Origin: Labilithrix luteola
GTDB taxonomy: Bacteria > Myxococcota_A > Polyangia > Polyangiales > Polyangiaceae
Direction: 5' to 3'
Assembly (NCBI RefSeq): GCF_001263205.1
Contig: NZ_CP012333.1
Span: forward strand, 5,681,001 to 5,745,000
Length of the DNA: 64,000 bases
The number at the start of each line of letters is the position of its first letter. Position 1 is the stretch's first letter. Made by a program: the position numbers and the translations under genes. The notes under the pieces are model-generated. The model saw only the letters and a list, made by a program, of their open reading frames with translations. It had not been told where the DNA came from and made no database searches. Positions 33,151 through 42,715 of this stretch are shown in pieces.

Positions 33151-35912
33151 GGCGTCACCGTGATCTTGAGCTGCGCCAGGCCCGACTGCCCGCCGAGCCC
33201 GTCGACGAAGATGTAATAGGGGGTGCCCTTGGTCACTGCGGTTGCGTACGAGCCCGTGCTGCTCGTGCAGCTCGCGCGCGGGATCTCCGAGTTCGCGTCG
33301 TTGCACGACGCCCGCGCGTAGATGAGCGTCGAGAAGTTCGAGGTCGACTTGACCTGGAGCTGACCGTCGATGTCCGGCGTGATCTTGATGATGCCTTCGT
33401 TGCCGCTTCCGCCGCATGCGCTGGCATACTTGCTGTTGAGCGGAACCGTGTTGACGGTGACCACCGCGCTGCGAACCTGCGTGCCGGTGCCGCTGAGGGG
33501 CAGGTCGAGGCCAGGGCAGCTGTCGATGCCCGGGATGCTCTCGATGGTGCACGTCGAGGAGCAGCCGTCGCCGTTCTTCGTGTTGCCGTCGTCACAAGCC
33601 TCGCCGCCCGAGACGAACGTGTCACCGCAACCCGCGGGGGAGAGCTTCACGTTCATGGTGAAGCGTCCGAACTGCGGGATGCTGTTGTAGCTGACGCCGG
33701 AGACGATGAGGTCGTAGCGCGTGCCCTGCGTGACCGGGAAGGTGATCTCGTAGCCACCGACGCCCGTGGCGCCGTCGCACGCGATGGGGGTGCCCGTCGT
33801 GCAGTTGGAACGCACGCCGAAGCTCGCCTTGAAGGTGGCCGAGGCCATCGTGGCGGTCACGACGCCGTCGATGGGCGCGATGAATGGATAGTGCCCGTCG
33901 AAGCCGATGCTCGAGCAAGGGCTGATGCTGTGCGTGACACCCGCCGTGTGCGTGAGGTTCGTCGTGCCCGAGACGATCGTGGCCGCCTTGGTGCCATCGG
34001 CCTTGTCCGTGAAGGTGAACTCCGGGGCAGTCGCGCATTCGTCGCGCGACAGATCGGTCTCGAGCTTGCAGCTATGGTCGCAACCGTCGCCGTCGTCGGT
34101 GGCGCCGTCGTCGCACGTCTCGCCGCCTTCGATGACGCCGTTTCCGCAAACCGAGCGATTGAGCGCCAGGTCGAGGACGAACGAGCCGCTTCGCGTGGCG
34201 GAGTTGCCGTCGACGAAGAGGTAGTACGGCGTCTCCTTGTTGACCGCGAATCGGATCGTCTTCTTGCCGTTGCCGTTGCTCGTCTTGTCACAGGCGACGT
34301 CGGCCGTGCCGGGGCACGCCGAGCGAACCGAGAGACCGACGGGGAACGTGGAGCCGGTGACCGTCGCGGTCATGTAGCCGTCGATGTCGCTCGTGACGGC
34401 ATAGACGACGTCCGGCGCAGCCGTTCCGCACGTGGCGACCTTGCTGGCAGGAAGCGATTCGCCGGGGAGCGGCGTGGTGATGCCACGCAACGTGAGCGAG
34501 CGCGTGTCACCTGCGGCGTTCGCCGCCTCGAGGCGGAGAGGCTTGCCCGGGCACGTGTACGAGGCGCTGTCGCGCTCGACCTTGCAGGTGTCGGAGCATC
34601 CGTCACCGGCGGTGGTGTTGCCGTCGTCGCATTCCTCCGTCGCGTCGACGTACCCGTTGCCACAAGCCGCGGCCGTGAGCTTGGCCTCGACCGTGTACAT
34701 GCCCTTCGAGCTCGTGTCTCCGTCGACGAACATGTAGACGGTCTGCTCGGCCGAGACCGGAATGGACACGTTCGTGGGCGTGAGGTTCGTGTCACCGACC
34801 GCGCAATCGACCTGCGTGGTCGTGTCGCTGCACTCGCGACGGACGTGGAGGACCGCCTTCGGATAGTTCGCGAGCAGGTTGACCGTGAGGCTGCCGTTGA
34901 TCGTCGGCGTGATGGCGTAGATCGCGTTCGGTCCCGCACCGGCGGGTGAACATCCGACCGACGATCCGTAGCTCGAGGGGTTGGTCATCGAGGTCGTGTC
35001 GCCCGCGAAGCTGATCGTGCCTGGCGTTGCGGCCGAGGCCGCGAGGCGGTAGCCCATGCCCGGGCACGTCGAGACACTCGCGCTGTCCTCGAGCATGCAG
35101 TCCTTCGAACAGCCGTCGCCGTCGTTGGTGTTGCCGTCGTCGCACTCCTCGGGATGCTCGGCCTTGCCGTTGCCGCAGAACGCGGTTTGCACCTGGACGT
35201 CGAGCGTGAATTCACCCTTCGCGCCGCCGTAGCCATCGACCATCAAGTAGATGGGCGAGCCCGGGTAGACGGGGAAGGAGAGGAGCTCGCGGTTCGCGCC
35301 GGCGTCGGTGCTGGTTTCCGCGCAGGCGATCTCGGTCTTCACGTCTTCGCACGTCGAGCGTACGGAGACGATGGCCTCGAAGCCTGCCGACAGGCGCACC
35401 GTCGCGCGACCGACCATCGGCGACTCGATCTTGTAGACGGCGTCGGCACCGGAGCCGCCGCCGCAGCTCGAGGAATAGTGGTTGTAGAGCTTTGCCGTGC
35501 TGCCGAGGATCTGCCCCGTGTACAGCGTGCTGCCGTCTTCGTGCGTGAGCGTGAGCGGGGCGCCGTCGCAAACGTCTTCGGGGCCGGCGGATTCGATTTT
35601 ACAATCCGCGCTGCAACCGTCGTTGTTCTGCGTGTTGCCGTCGTCGCACTGCTCGCCGCTCTCGAGCTTGCGGTTGCCGCACGTGGGGCCGCCGGTGCTC
35701 GTCTCGCTCGTGCCGCTGTCGCCCGTGGGCGAAGGGTGAGCCGCGTCGTTCGGCGTGGACGTCGGGGCGTCGGGGCCGGCATCGGGAGGGAAGTCGTCGA
35801 CCGAGGCATCGTCGAGCGAGGTCGAGCACGCAGCGACGATGGAGACGAGCGCAACGGTCGGAAACAGCGCACGCACGGCGAGTCTGGGGCTCTCGAAGAT
35901 CTTGCTGAACAT
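33147..35912 (-). CDS. Giant Cys-rich repeat lipoprotein 2 (921 residues)
   Basis: Lipobox SIVAAC (C29), acidic Pro/Ser linker, then five Cys-rich repeats (CGNRKLESGEQCDDGNT, CGNGKAEHPEECDDGNT, CGNGYVDATEECDDGNT, CGNGVIEGGETCDDGAT, CGDTFVSGGEACDDGNT) alternating with PPC-like sandwich domains that contain Y.FVDG strands. It ends LKITVTP. The first module is closest in sequence to the first module of the neighbouring paralogues, so the gene was copied after its internal repeats formed. It begins 11 bp after the vWA gene and is coupled to lipoprotein 3 by ATGA. Confidence 0.85.
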   Translation of the reverse strand: MFSKIFESPRLAVRALFPTVALVSIVAACSTSLDDASVDDFPPDAGPDAPTSTPNDAAHPSPTGDSGTSETSTGGPTCGNRKLESGEQCDDGNTQNNDGCSADCKIESAGPEDVCDGAPLTLTHEDGSTLYTGQILGSTAKLYNHYSSSCGGGSGADAVYKIESPMVGRATVRLSAGFEAIVSVRSTCEDVKTEIACAETSTDAGANRELLSFPVYPGSPIYLMVDGYGGAKGEFTLDVQVQTAFCGNGKAEHPEECDDGNTNDGDGCSKDCMLEDSASVSTCPGMGYRLAASAATPGTISFAGDTTSMTNPSSYGSSVGCSPAGAGPNAIYAITPTINGSLTVNLLANYPKAVLHVRRECSDTTTQVDCAVGDTNLTPTNVSIPVSAEQTVYMFVDGDTSSKGMYTVEAKLTAAACGNGYVDATEECDDGNTTAGDGCSDTCKVERDSASYTCPGKPLRLEAANAAGDTRSLTLRGITTPLPGESLPASKVATCGTAAPDVVYAVTSDIDGYMTATVTGSTFPVGLSVRSACPGTADVACDKTSNGNGKKTIRFAVNKETPYYLFVDGNSATRSGSFVLDLALNRSVCGNGVIEGGETCDDGATDDGDGCDHSCKLETDLSRDECATAPEFTFTDKADGTKAATIVSGTTNLTHTAGVTHSISPCSSIGFDGHYPFIAPIDGVVTATMASATFKASFGVRSNCTTGTPIACDGATGVGGYEITFPVTQGTRYDLIVSGVSYNSIPQFGRFTMNVKLSPAGCGDTFVSGGEACDDGNTKNGDGCSSTCTIESIPGIDSCPGLDLPLSGTGTQVRSAVVTVNTVPLNSKYASACGGSGNEGIIKITPDIDGQLQVKSTSNFSTLIYARASCNDANSEIPRASCTSSTGSYATAVTKGTPYYIFVDGLGGQSGLAQLKITVTP

Positions 35913-35923
35913 CGCGCGCTCCC

Positions 35924-37081
35924 TCAGTTCGGCTTGAGAATGCAGCCGAGGCCGAGCTCGACCTTCGCGTCGATCGTGGCCTTGCCGATCGCGTCGCACG
36001 ATGCCGGGCACAAGATGACCCGCGTCGGATTCTTGGCGTCGTCGTAGTAGTAGCCGCCGGTGGTGGCGCCGCAGTCGTCCTTCGACGTGACCTGCTTGAT
36101 GTTCTGCGTCGGGTCGTTCTTGCCCGGCGTGAAGTGCACCTCGACCGAAGTCGGATCGAGAATGCCCTTCGACGGCTCGGGCGTGGGGAGGACGTACTCG
36201 CAACCGATGGCAGATGTGCGAACCGTGTCGAGTGCCTCGAGCAGCGCCTGCTGGGCGGCGGCTCCTACGCCGACGTTGAACGCCTTCGGTGCGCCTCCAC
36301 CGGCCGCCGCGATCTGATCGAGGTTGCTGAAGGTCGCTCCCTGCATGCCCACCGCGAACGTCGCGACGCGTGGCACACCGGCGGGGGGATTCGCTCCGGC
36401 TGCAGCAACGTTCGCGACCTCGGAGACGCCTCCGCAGCTGTTGGGATCTCCGTCGGTGACCAAGATGATGGCGCCGGAGTGCGGCGAGTTCGCCTGAATG
36501 AACGTGCGCATCGCGGCGATCGAGCCCTCGAGACCCGAGCGCATCGGCGTGGCTCCGCCGTCTGCGTTCGTGGCGTCGACCTTCTGCTGGATCGGAATGA
36601 CGTTGTCGGGGAGCGGAGCGATCGAGACGGCGGGCGTCTTGTAGAGGCTCGCGCTGCACTGATCGCCGGTAAGAAGCGGCGGGAAGAACTGTAGGCCCAT
36701 GTTCATCCCGACGACCTCGGAGCGATCGGCGAAAGCGCGAATGGCCTTGGTCGCGGCCAGCCACTTGTCACCGCTCATCGAGCCCGAGCGGTCGATGAGG
36801 ACGAGCATCGCGAGCGGAACGCGCTCGGCCGCGACGTTCTCGGAGAGGCACTTGCCGTTGTCGCCGGCGTCGAGTGGCTCCGCGCTCGCGTCGCCGTCCG
36901 TGAAGCTCGCGCTCGGAAGGTCGGAGGCGTCCTTCTTGTCCCCTTCTTCGAAGCCGGAGCGACCATTGCTGCTCGAACAAGCCGTCGAGAGGACGGTGGC
37001 GCCGAAAAGGGAGACGAGCGCGAGTGCGGCTCTACCGAGTCCGCGTTTTGCGAGGGAACTGCGATTCGATGCATTCGTCAT
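35924..37081 (-). CDS. von Willebrand factor A lipoprotein
   Basis: 385 residues. Lipobox LSTAC (C35), linker with many Asp/Ser, then a vWA domain (about 88-300) with an intact metal site: VLIDRSGSMSG (D97, S99, S101), a Thr in GGATPMRSGLEGS and the Asp in ILVTDGDPNSCGG. The C-terminal 100 residues include paired cysteines (SKDDCG, CPASCD, LGCILKPN). vWA domains bind protein ligands through the metal ion. Its place inside the giant Cys-rich operon, coupled by ATGA to lipoprotein 1, suggests that they assemble together on the surface. Confidence 0.88.
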   Translation of the reverse strand: MTNASNRSSLAKRGLGRAALALVSLFGATVLSTACSSSNGRSGFEEGDKKDASDLPSASFTDGDASAEPLDAGDNGKCLSENVAAERVPLAMLVLIDRSGSMSGDKWLAATKAIRAFADRSEVVGMNMGLQFFPPLLTGDQCSASLYKTPAVSIAPLPDNVIPIQQKVDATNADGGATPMRSGLEGSIAAMRTFIQANSPHSGAIILVTDGDPNSCGGVSEVANVAAAGANPPAGVPRVATFAVGMQGATFSNLDQIAAAGGGAPKAFNVGVGAAAQQALLEALDTVRTSAIGCEYVLPTPEPSKGILDPTSVEVHFTPGKNDPTQNIKQVTSKDDCGATTGGYYYDDAKNPTRVILCPASCDAIGKATIDAKVELGLGCILKPN

Positions 37082-39879
37082 GGCGTCACCGTCAGGAGCA
37101 AGGTGGCCGGACCAGAAGCGCCGGACAGCCCATCGATGAAGAAGTAAGTGGGGACTCCCGCTTGGACCGTGAACGACATGTCACGAACGAGCTCGGCGGG
37201 CTTGGTTGCGTCGTATTTCTTGCAGGCGAGCTCCGTGGTGCTGTTCGTGCACGACGTGCGCGCATAGAAGACCGTGGGCCACGAGCCGTTGAGAAGCGCC
37301 GTGAGCGTGCCGGTGACGTCGGAGGTCACTGCGATGACGCCGTCACGACCGTTGCCGCCGCAGGTGCCTGCGTAGTCGGCGGAGAGACTGGTCGTGGACA
37401 GCGTGACCGCCTTCTCGCGCGGCTGCGTTCCGGTACCCGTGAGCCTGATGGCCTCACCGGGGCACGTGTCGGCGTTCGCGAGCGGCTCGATATGGCACGC
37501 ATTGCATCCGTCACCAGGCAGCGCGTTGCCGTCGTCGCACTCCTCGTCGCCGCCGACGATGCCGTCGCCGCAGGTCTGCGCCTGCATGCTCACGTCGAGC
37601 GTGAAGCTGCCGAGGTCCTTCACGCCGGGCGCGTCGACGATGATCCAGTACTTCGTGCCCGCCTTGGCGGGGAACGACACCTTCTCCGAACCGTTTCCGG
37701 TCGAGCGGTCCGAGCAGGTGAGGAAGCCGGTGCTCGTGTTCGGCGGACAGGCCGGCCGGACACCGAGCGAGATGTTGTAGGTGCTGTTCGTGATCGCCGA
37801 GACGACACCGTCGATGGGAGGCGTCACCGTGAAGTAGGCCTCCTTGCCGGCGCCTGCGCAGGGGGCCGCGAAGTAGCCGCCGCCCGGCAGGTTCCAGTTT
37901 CCGCCGAAGGCGCTCGCCGCGTAGACGCCGCTTCCCACCGTGGTCTCGGTGAGGTTCAGGGCCTCGGCGTTCGCGCACGTGGTACGCGTCGACGGCGTGG
38001 GCTCGAGCAGGCAGTTGGCGGCGCAACCGTCACCGTCGACGTGGGCGCCGTCGTCACAGGTCTCGCCACCTTCGATGATGCCGTTTCCGCACACCGATCG
38101 CCGAAGCGCGACGTCGAGCGTGTAGACGCCTTCCTTGTTCGCGTTGGTCGTGCTGCCCTCGACGACGAAGTAATACGTCTTGCCGGCCGTGATCGCCGCG
38201 CCGATGGACTCTTCACCGTTTCCACCGTCAGCCTTGCTACAGATCACGCTCGTGCCGCTGCCGGACGCGCTCTCGAGGATGCAATCCGCGCGAAGGTCGA
38301 GCAGGAGGTTGAAGTTGCCCTTGGCCTTCGCGCTCACCCAGCCGTCGTAGGGTGCGACGAACGTGTAGACTGCATCTTTGCGGTCGAGCGTGCCGCTGCA
38401 GCTCTTGACGGCGGCGGAGAGGATCGCCGTGCTCGCGGTCGTGCGGAACGTCTGCGGACCGGTGGGATCTCCCGCGAAGACGATCGGCATGCCGGGGCAC
38501 GTATCGAGGCTCGCGGGCATGGGTTCGAGGGCACATGTTGCCGAGCAGCCGTCGCCGTTGACGGTGTTGCCGTCGTCGCAACCTTCGGGCGTCTCCAGCA
38601 CACCGTTTCCGCACGTCGCAGGGGCGAGCGTGAGGTCGAGCGTGTAGAGGCCGCTGGCCGGCGTTCCGTCGACGTCCGCGAAGACGAAGTAGGTGTTCTC
38701 TGCGGCGACGGGGAAGGTGATGCGCACCGGCGACCCGGCGAGCGGCTCGGCGTGGCAGTCGATCTCCGTCGAGCTGTTGAAGCATTCGCGGCGCGCATGG
38801 AGCTGGCCCTTCGGGAACGCCGCGGTCATCTCGGCGGTGATCGCGCCGGAGATGGTCGGGGTGATCGCGTAGACCTGGTCCTTGCCGCTCGAGGCACTGC
38901 AGCCGAACGAGCTGGCCGTGTTGGCGAGAAGCGTCACGTCACCCGCGACGCTGATCTTCGTCGGCCCGGTTGGCGAGCCAACGAGCGTGTAGCTTGCGCC
39001 AGGGCACTTGCCGGCCGCCGCCATGGGCGTCTCGAACTGGCACGTCGGCGAGCACCCGTCACCGGCGACGGTGTTGTTGTCGTCGCACTGCTCGGGGTAC
39101 TGCGCGAGACCGTCACCGCAGATGCTCGTCGCGATCTCCACGTCGATCGTGAAGGGGCCGCTCTTGCCTGCGACGCCGTCGACGACGAGGTAGACGGTCT
39201 GGTTCGCGGCGATCGGGAACACGAGGTCCGCGCCGCCGCCGCCCGTCGGGACGGCTTTGCATGCGCTCTCGCTCGCGTCGTCGAGGCAGTCACTGCGCAG
39301 CGCGAGGAACGCATCGAAGCTCGCGTTCAGGTGTGCGCGCACGCGACCGGGCACGTCCGAGGTGAGTGAGTAGACGACGTCCTTGCCGTTGCCACCGCCA
39401 CAGTTGGCGCTCTGGAAGTTCGGCGTTGCGGACGAGGTATCGCCGCTCACCGTGCCCGAGCGCTGGCTGGGCCCCGTCGCCGAGAGAGGGATCGGGAGGC
39501 CGGGGCACGTATCCTCCGGCGACGTGCTCTCGACGGTGCAGGTCGAGCTGCAGCCGTCGCCGTCCTTGGTGTTGCCGTCGTCACACCCTTCGCCGTCGTC
39601 GAGGACGTGATTTCCACACGTGCCCACTGTCGCGTCGGCGTCCGCGGCGTCGGGCTTGGAGCTCTGCTTGCCGCCGTCGCTGTCCGTGATGAGTGTGGCC
39701 GGATCCGAGGCGTCGGGAACGTCGTCCTGGTAGGCGACGATCTGGTCGCTCGCGCAGGCGAGGAATGTCGTGCAGGCGAAGGCGAGACCGGCCGTGACTT
39801 GCCGGGCCCGCGCGCTCCGGCTCGAACGCTTGGGCTTGGCAGCCACTTCGTCGAGGCGTGTGCGAAGGGAAAGTTTCAT
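37078..39879 (-). CDS. Giant Cys-rich repeat lipoprotein 1 (933 residues)
   Basis: Start at the ATG 39879 (GGAAG upstream); a longer frame begins inside the promoter and is unlikely. An unusually long basic n-region (about 28 residues) precedes the signal, with lipobox TTFLAC (C42). Five modules follow, opened by CGNHVLDDGEGCDDGNT, CGDGLAQYPEQCDDNNT, CGNGVLETPEGCDDGNT, CGNGIIEGGETCDDGAH and CGDGIVGGDEECDDGNA, each followed by a sandwich domain with a Y.VVDG or YFFIDG strand. The end is LLLTVTP. First gene of the four-gene surface operon; the predicted promoter lies 50 bp upstream. Confidence 0.87.
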   Translation of the reverse strand: MKLSLRTRLDEVAAKPKRSSRSARARQVTAGLAFACTTFLACASDQIVAYQDDVPDASDPATLITDSDGGKQSSKPDAADADATVGTCGNHVLDDGEGCDDGNTKDGDGCSSTCTVESTSPEDTCPGLPIPLSATGPSQRSGTVSGDTSSATPNFQSANCGGGNGKDVVYSLTSDVPGRVRAHLNASFDAFLALRSDCLDDASESACKAVPTGGGGADLVFPIAANQTVYLVVDGVAGKSGPFTIDVEIATSICGDGLAQYPEQCDDNNTVAGDGCSPTCQFETPMAAAGKCPGASYTLVGSPTGPTKISVAGDVTLLANTASSFGCSASSGKDQVYAITPTISGAITAEMTAAFPKGQLHARRECFNSSTEIDCHAEPLAGSPVRITFPVAAENTYFVFADVDGTPASGLYTLDLTLAPATCGNGVLETPEGCDDGNTVNGDGCSATCALEPMPASLDTCPGMPIVFAGDPTGPQTFRTTASTAILSAAVKSCSGTLDRKDAVYTFVAPYDGWVSAKAKGNFNLLLDLRADCILESASGSGTSVICSKADGGNGEESIGAAITAGKTYYFVVEGSTTNANKEGVYTLDVALRRSVCGNGIIEGGETCDDGAHVDGDGCAANCLLEPTPSTRTTCANAEALNLTETTVGSGVYAASAFGGNWNLPGGGYFAAPCAGAGKEAYFTVTPPIDGVVSAITNSTYNISLGVRPACPPNTSTGFLTCSDRSTGNGSEKVSFPAKAGTKYWIIVDAPGVKDLGSFTLDVSMQAQTCGDGIVGGDEECDDGNALPGDGCNACHIEPLANADTCPGEAIRLTGTGTQPREKAVTLSTTSLSADYAGTCGGNGRDGVIAVTSDVTGTLTALLNGSWPTVFYARTSCTNSTTELACKKYDATKPAELVRDMSFTVQAGVPTYFFIDGLSGASGPATLLLTVTP

Positions 39880-39928
39880 CGTGATGCTTCCAGGGGCCTG
39901 TGCCGAAGGTTCGTCACCGCTCTGTCTC

Positions 39929-39959
39929 TTTGTCGTCGACACGCCGAGAACGAGTCACG
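39929..39959 (-). promoter_or_regulatory. Predicted sigma-A promoter of the giant Cys-rich operon
   Basis: On the minus strand CGTGACTCGTTCTCG (39959-39945) is followed, after eight bases, by ACGACAAA (39936-39929). Taking CGTGAC and ACGACA as the -35 and -10 boxes gives a 17-bp spacer. The same two blocks with identical spacing occur upstream of the sigma-A operon (42890-42920); 23 of 31 positions match. The leader to the ATG is about 45 nt. Confidence 0.55.
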
Positions 39960-39983
39960 GCGGCGCGTCGAATTCGCGTCGAC

Positions 39984-41156
39984 TCACGGCGTTTCGACAC
40001 CGGCGAATACGAAGGGCCGCACGGCCCATGGCGCGTAGAGAACTTCGCGACTGTCAGCCTTCGCGAGCACGTAGCGACGATTGTCGAATGGCACGTCGAG
40101 ACCCGCGCCCCCGAAGAGCCGAAGTCCTGGTGCGCGATGTTCGAAACGCAGTTGCGCCCGCAAGACGGGAATCGCGTCGGTCTGCGGCGGCACGAGGCGA
40201 AGCGCGGTGGTTCGCGCGCCGATCGCCTCCGAGTGCACGACGTCGACACCGGCCCCCAGCGCAGGCGTGAGCACGTTGGAGCGCGACAGTGGCAGTCCGA
40301 ACGTGACCAGACCTCGCAACGCCGCGCCCTCGGTGCGCACGCGCGCGATGCCTTCGTCGACGGTCAACGGAAGCCTGTATTGTGCAGTGAGTGCGACACC
40401 GTACGAGGCTCGCGGCGCGGATTTTTCGAGCTCGAGCACGATGCCCGGCCCCATGGCGATTTGGGGGCCGCTGCCTTGCAGAGCCGTCTCGTAGAACGCT
40501 CCGGCGTGGAAGCGGAGCGCTGGCCGCGGCGCGACGATCGGCACGAACACGTACGGCTCAGGCGGAGGCGGAGGCGGAGGCGGAACGAGCTGCGCGCGAA
40601 GTGTCTCGCGACCGATGCCGATCGTCTCGCCCGCGCGCAACGCCACCATGGCGAGCTCGACGATGTGTCCGAGTCCCTCCCAGGTGACCTCGGGATTCTC
40701 GTTGCGCGCGAGGTGCCTCACGAGAACGCGCTCCCACGTGCCGTCGACGATGTAGAGCGTCACGCGCTCGTGGTTCGTCATGTCGATCCACACGCGGGCG
40801 AGCTGGTCGTCGTTCGAAGCGCCGGGCGTCACGACCTCGACGGGATCGACCGCCCTTACGGTCGTGATGGTGACCCGGAAATCGTGGCCCGAGAGCCGTT
40901 CCTGCAGGATCTCGTCGACGCTCTTCGTGTGGACCGCCTCTCCGGCGAGCGCGATGTCGACGAGGTGCCGCTCGGTCGCGGGCGTGACCTGGTCGGCGAC
41001 GGTCGTTGGCGCTCCGAACGCGCGGATCGGAAAGGCGAGAAGAGCGAGGCCGAAGAGAAAGGTCAGGGGGTGTGCGAGTTCTCGAGTGCTTCGAGTCGCT
41101 GTCTTGCGCGAGGCACCTGCAAGCTGTCCGGATGGTGCTGCAGCAGCTCTAGCCAC
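39984..41156 (-). CDS. Exported protein, N-terminal domain plus proline linker plus barrel-like domain (module A)
   Basis: Up to 390 residues; the drawn ATG gives a 94-bp overlap with the TPR gene and a long n-region. The true start may be nearer 41066, as the signal peptide is LTFLFGLALLAFPIRAFGA. The N-terminal domain (to about 200) is alpha/beta-like (DFRVTITTVRAV, RVTLYIVDGTWERVLVRHL). A run of eight prolines leads to a strand-rich C-terminus with alternating hydrophobics and a final aromatic-containing strand (RPFVFAGVETP), as in small outer-membrane barrels. The protein at 46935 has the same layout. Third gene of the sigma-A operon. Confidence 0.65.
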   Translation of the reverse strand: MARAAAAPSGQLAGASRKTATRSTRELAHPLTFLFGLALLAFPIRAFGAPTTVADQVTPATERHLVDIALAGEAVHTKSVDEILQERLSGHDFRVTITTVRAVDPVEVVTPGASNDDQLARVWIDMTNHERVTLYIVDGTWERVLVRHLARNENPEVTWEGLGHIVELAMVALRAGETIGIGRETLRAQLVPPPPPPPPEPYVFVPIVAPRPALRFHAGAFYETALQGSGPQIAMGPGIVLELEKSAPRASYGVALTAQYRLPLTVDEGIARVRTEGAALRGLVTFGLPLSRSNVLTPALGAGVDVVHSEAIGARTTALRLVPPQTDAIPVLRAQLRFEHRAPGLRLFGGAGLDVPFDNRRYVLAKADSREVLYAPWAVRPFVFAGVETP

Positions 41157-41941
41157 GCCCGTCGTTCCTCGTCACGCTCGCCGAGTCGTTGAAAGGCGAG
41201 CGCACGACCGACGCGCGCTTCCTCTGCGAGCGTCTCGTCTCCCGAGACCTGCAGATACGCGTCGAACTCCGCGAGCGCGCCTCTCGGATCACTTTGACGA
41301 TCTAGCAGCAGGCGCCCCAAACTCACGCGTGAAGCATGACTCTCTGCAGCATTTGGATATCGGGACTGTAGCGATCGGTAGAGTTGGATCGCGTTCGGGA
41401 CGTTCCCTGCGCGACGCTCACCGTTCGCTTCTCGGAAGAGCTCCGCGGCGCTCGCGGTGTCGTTGACGCTCTCGTCGTGTCGGGCCGTACTCGGCTCTTT
41501 CCCCGTTGCCTTCGGTGCTTGGGCTGGCGCGCCGACGCTGGGCAGTTCGTCGATGGAGACGGTCTTTTCTTCGGTCGTACGTTCTTCGGTCGCGTTCGCT
41601 TTCGCCGGCGCGTCCGACGCGGAGTGCCCTTGTGCTTGCGGAGCCTTCTTTTCCGCCTCTTCTCGAGCGGTGGTGATCGAGTAGCTGCGGGTCACGAAGT
41701 ACGCCGAGGCCATCGCCACGGACGCACCGAACGCGGCCGCCACGGGCAGCGCGTAGCGGAGGAGCTTGACGTTCGAGCGCGAGAGCCGCGCCGGCGCCTT
41801 CGCACCGGCGAGCGTGGACGTTTCGAGCGAAGTCATGGCGCCGTCGATGGCGCGCTTCAGGAGCGCGTCGTCGTTCACGTGGTCCTCTTGTTCGAGGGCC
41901 GCACGAAGCGCGTCGGCGAGCGGATCAGGGGGCGTCGTCAT
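41063..41941 (-). CDS. Single-pass membrane protein with periplasmic TPR domain (module A)
   Basis: 292 residues. A cytoplasmic segment of about 60 residues, one membrane helix (about 62-84, LPVAAAFGASVAMASAYFV), a Lys/Glu/Ala-rich linker and a C-terminal TPR domain (AAELFREANGERRAGNVPNA, IQLYRSLQSRYPNAAESHAS, ALAFQRLGERDEERRAWLEL). It starts 17 bases before the end of the sigma gene. The layout (cytoplasmic part, one helix, sensory outside) is that of an anti-sigma factor, but no known anti-sigma domain is recognised. Confidence 0.75.
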   Translation of the reverse strand: MTTPPDPLADALRAALEQEDHVNDDALLKRAIDGAMTSLETSTLAGAKAPARLSRSNVKLLRYALPVAAAFGASVAMASAYFVTRSYSITTAREEAEKKAPQAQGHSASDAPAKANATEERTTEEKTVSIDELPSVGAPAQAPKATGKEPSTARHDESVNDTASAAELFREANGERRAGNVPNAIQLYRSLQSRYPNAAESHASRVSLGRLLLDRQSDPRGALAEFDAYLQVSGDETLAEEARVGRALAFQRLGERDEERRAWLELLQHHPDSLQVPRARQRLEALENSHTP

Positions 41942-42518
41942 CGACCGTCTCCGAGAGCTCGAGGAGCGTTGGATCGTTCTGGATGCGACCGCGGAGCGCC
42001 GCTTTGGCGAGACGCAGCCGGCTCTTCACCGTGTCGATCGGTGCGCCGGTTTGCTCTGCGATTTCTTCCACGGAGTATCCGAAGAGAACGCGCTGCGCGA
42101 AGGCCTCTGCCTGTTCGGGGCGGAGCTGTTCGAGCATGGCGCGAAAGGCAAGTCGGCGGCGCGTCGACACGGCGCTTGCCGCGGGGGAGCCGGCCTCGTC
42201 GAGAATCGGCTCGTCGTCGATGCCCACCTCCGGTGCTCGACGTGCGCGACTTCGCCGATGATCGAGGGCGCGCCGCAGGGCAATCGAGCGCGCGAAGTGG
42301 AGGACGGAGGATTCGCCTCGGAACGAAGCCAGCGCATGGACCACGCCGACCAGCGACTCCTGCAGGACGTCTTCGATGTCGCGATGGTCGCGTCCGAGAA
42401 CGGCCCTCACGACGCCGAGCAAGGTCGGGCCGATCGCCTCGAGCAGGCGTCTCGTCGCGACCGGATCCCCCGACCGAGCGGCGTCGGCGAGGGGTTTGAG
42501 GGGGTCCCCCGTCGCCAT
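41925..42518 (-). CDS. ECF-like RNA polymerase sigma factor A
   Basis: 197 residues from the ATG at 42518; the frame is open back to a GTG at 42719 that overlaps a 53-residue ORF. Region 2 is at 28-92 (RDHRDIEDVLQESLVGVVHA, FARSIALRRALDHRR) and region 4 at 124-178 (LEQLRPEQAEAFAQRVLFGY, VEEIAEQTGAPIDTVKSRLR). There is no region 3, as in ECF factors. It is translated in overlap with the TPR membrane protein, which may control it. The conserved sequence upstream of this operon and of the giant Cys-rich operon is a candidate for its promoter. Confidence 0.85.
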   Translation of the reverse strand: MATGDPLKPLADAARSGDPVATRRLLEAIGPTLLGVVRAVLGRDHRDIEDVLQESLVGVVHALASFRGESSVLHFARSIALRRALDHRRSRARRAPEVGIDDEPILDEAGSPAASAVSTRRRLAFRAMLEQLRPEQAEAFAQRVLFGYSVEEIAEQTGAPIDTVKSRLRLAKAALRGRIQNDPTLLELSETVDDDAP

Positions 42519-42715
42519 TCTCTTCTCGTTGTAGAACCGGATCGCCGAACGTGAAGAGGGCTTCGTGTCGCGTGCGTCCGACGGCGGAGCTTCGCTGGGC
42601 ACGAGCAGGCGTACGCCCGACAGTGGCTCCTCGGCAATGACCGGGGCGACGTTCCTCGGGCCCGAGCTCGGCCAGAAGGACGAGAACATCCCCGAGCGCC
42701 TGGTCGCGGCGGAGG

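Noticed and set aside
30436..33216. A 926-codon plus-strand frame opposite giant lipoprotein 3
   Set aside because: It is the mirror of the repeat protein, with Val/Arg/Ala-rich low-complexity content and no start signal. The minus-strand frame carries the Cys-rich repeats.
37024..39369. A 781-codon plus-strand frame opposite giant lipoprotein 1
   Set aside because: Arg/Val/Gly-rich antisense shadow without domains.
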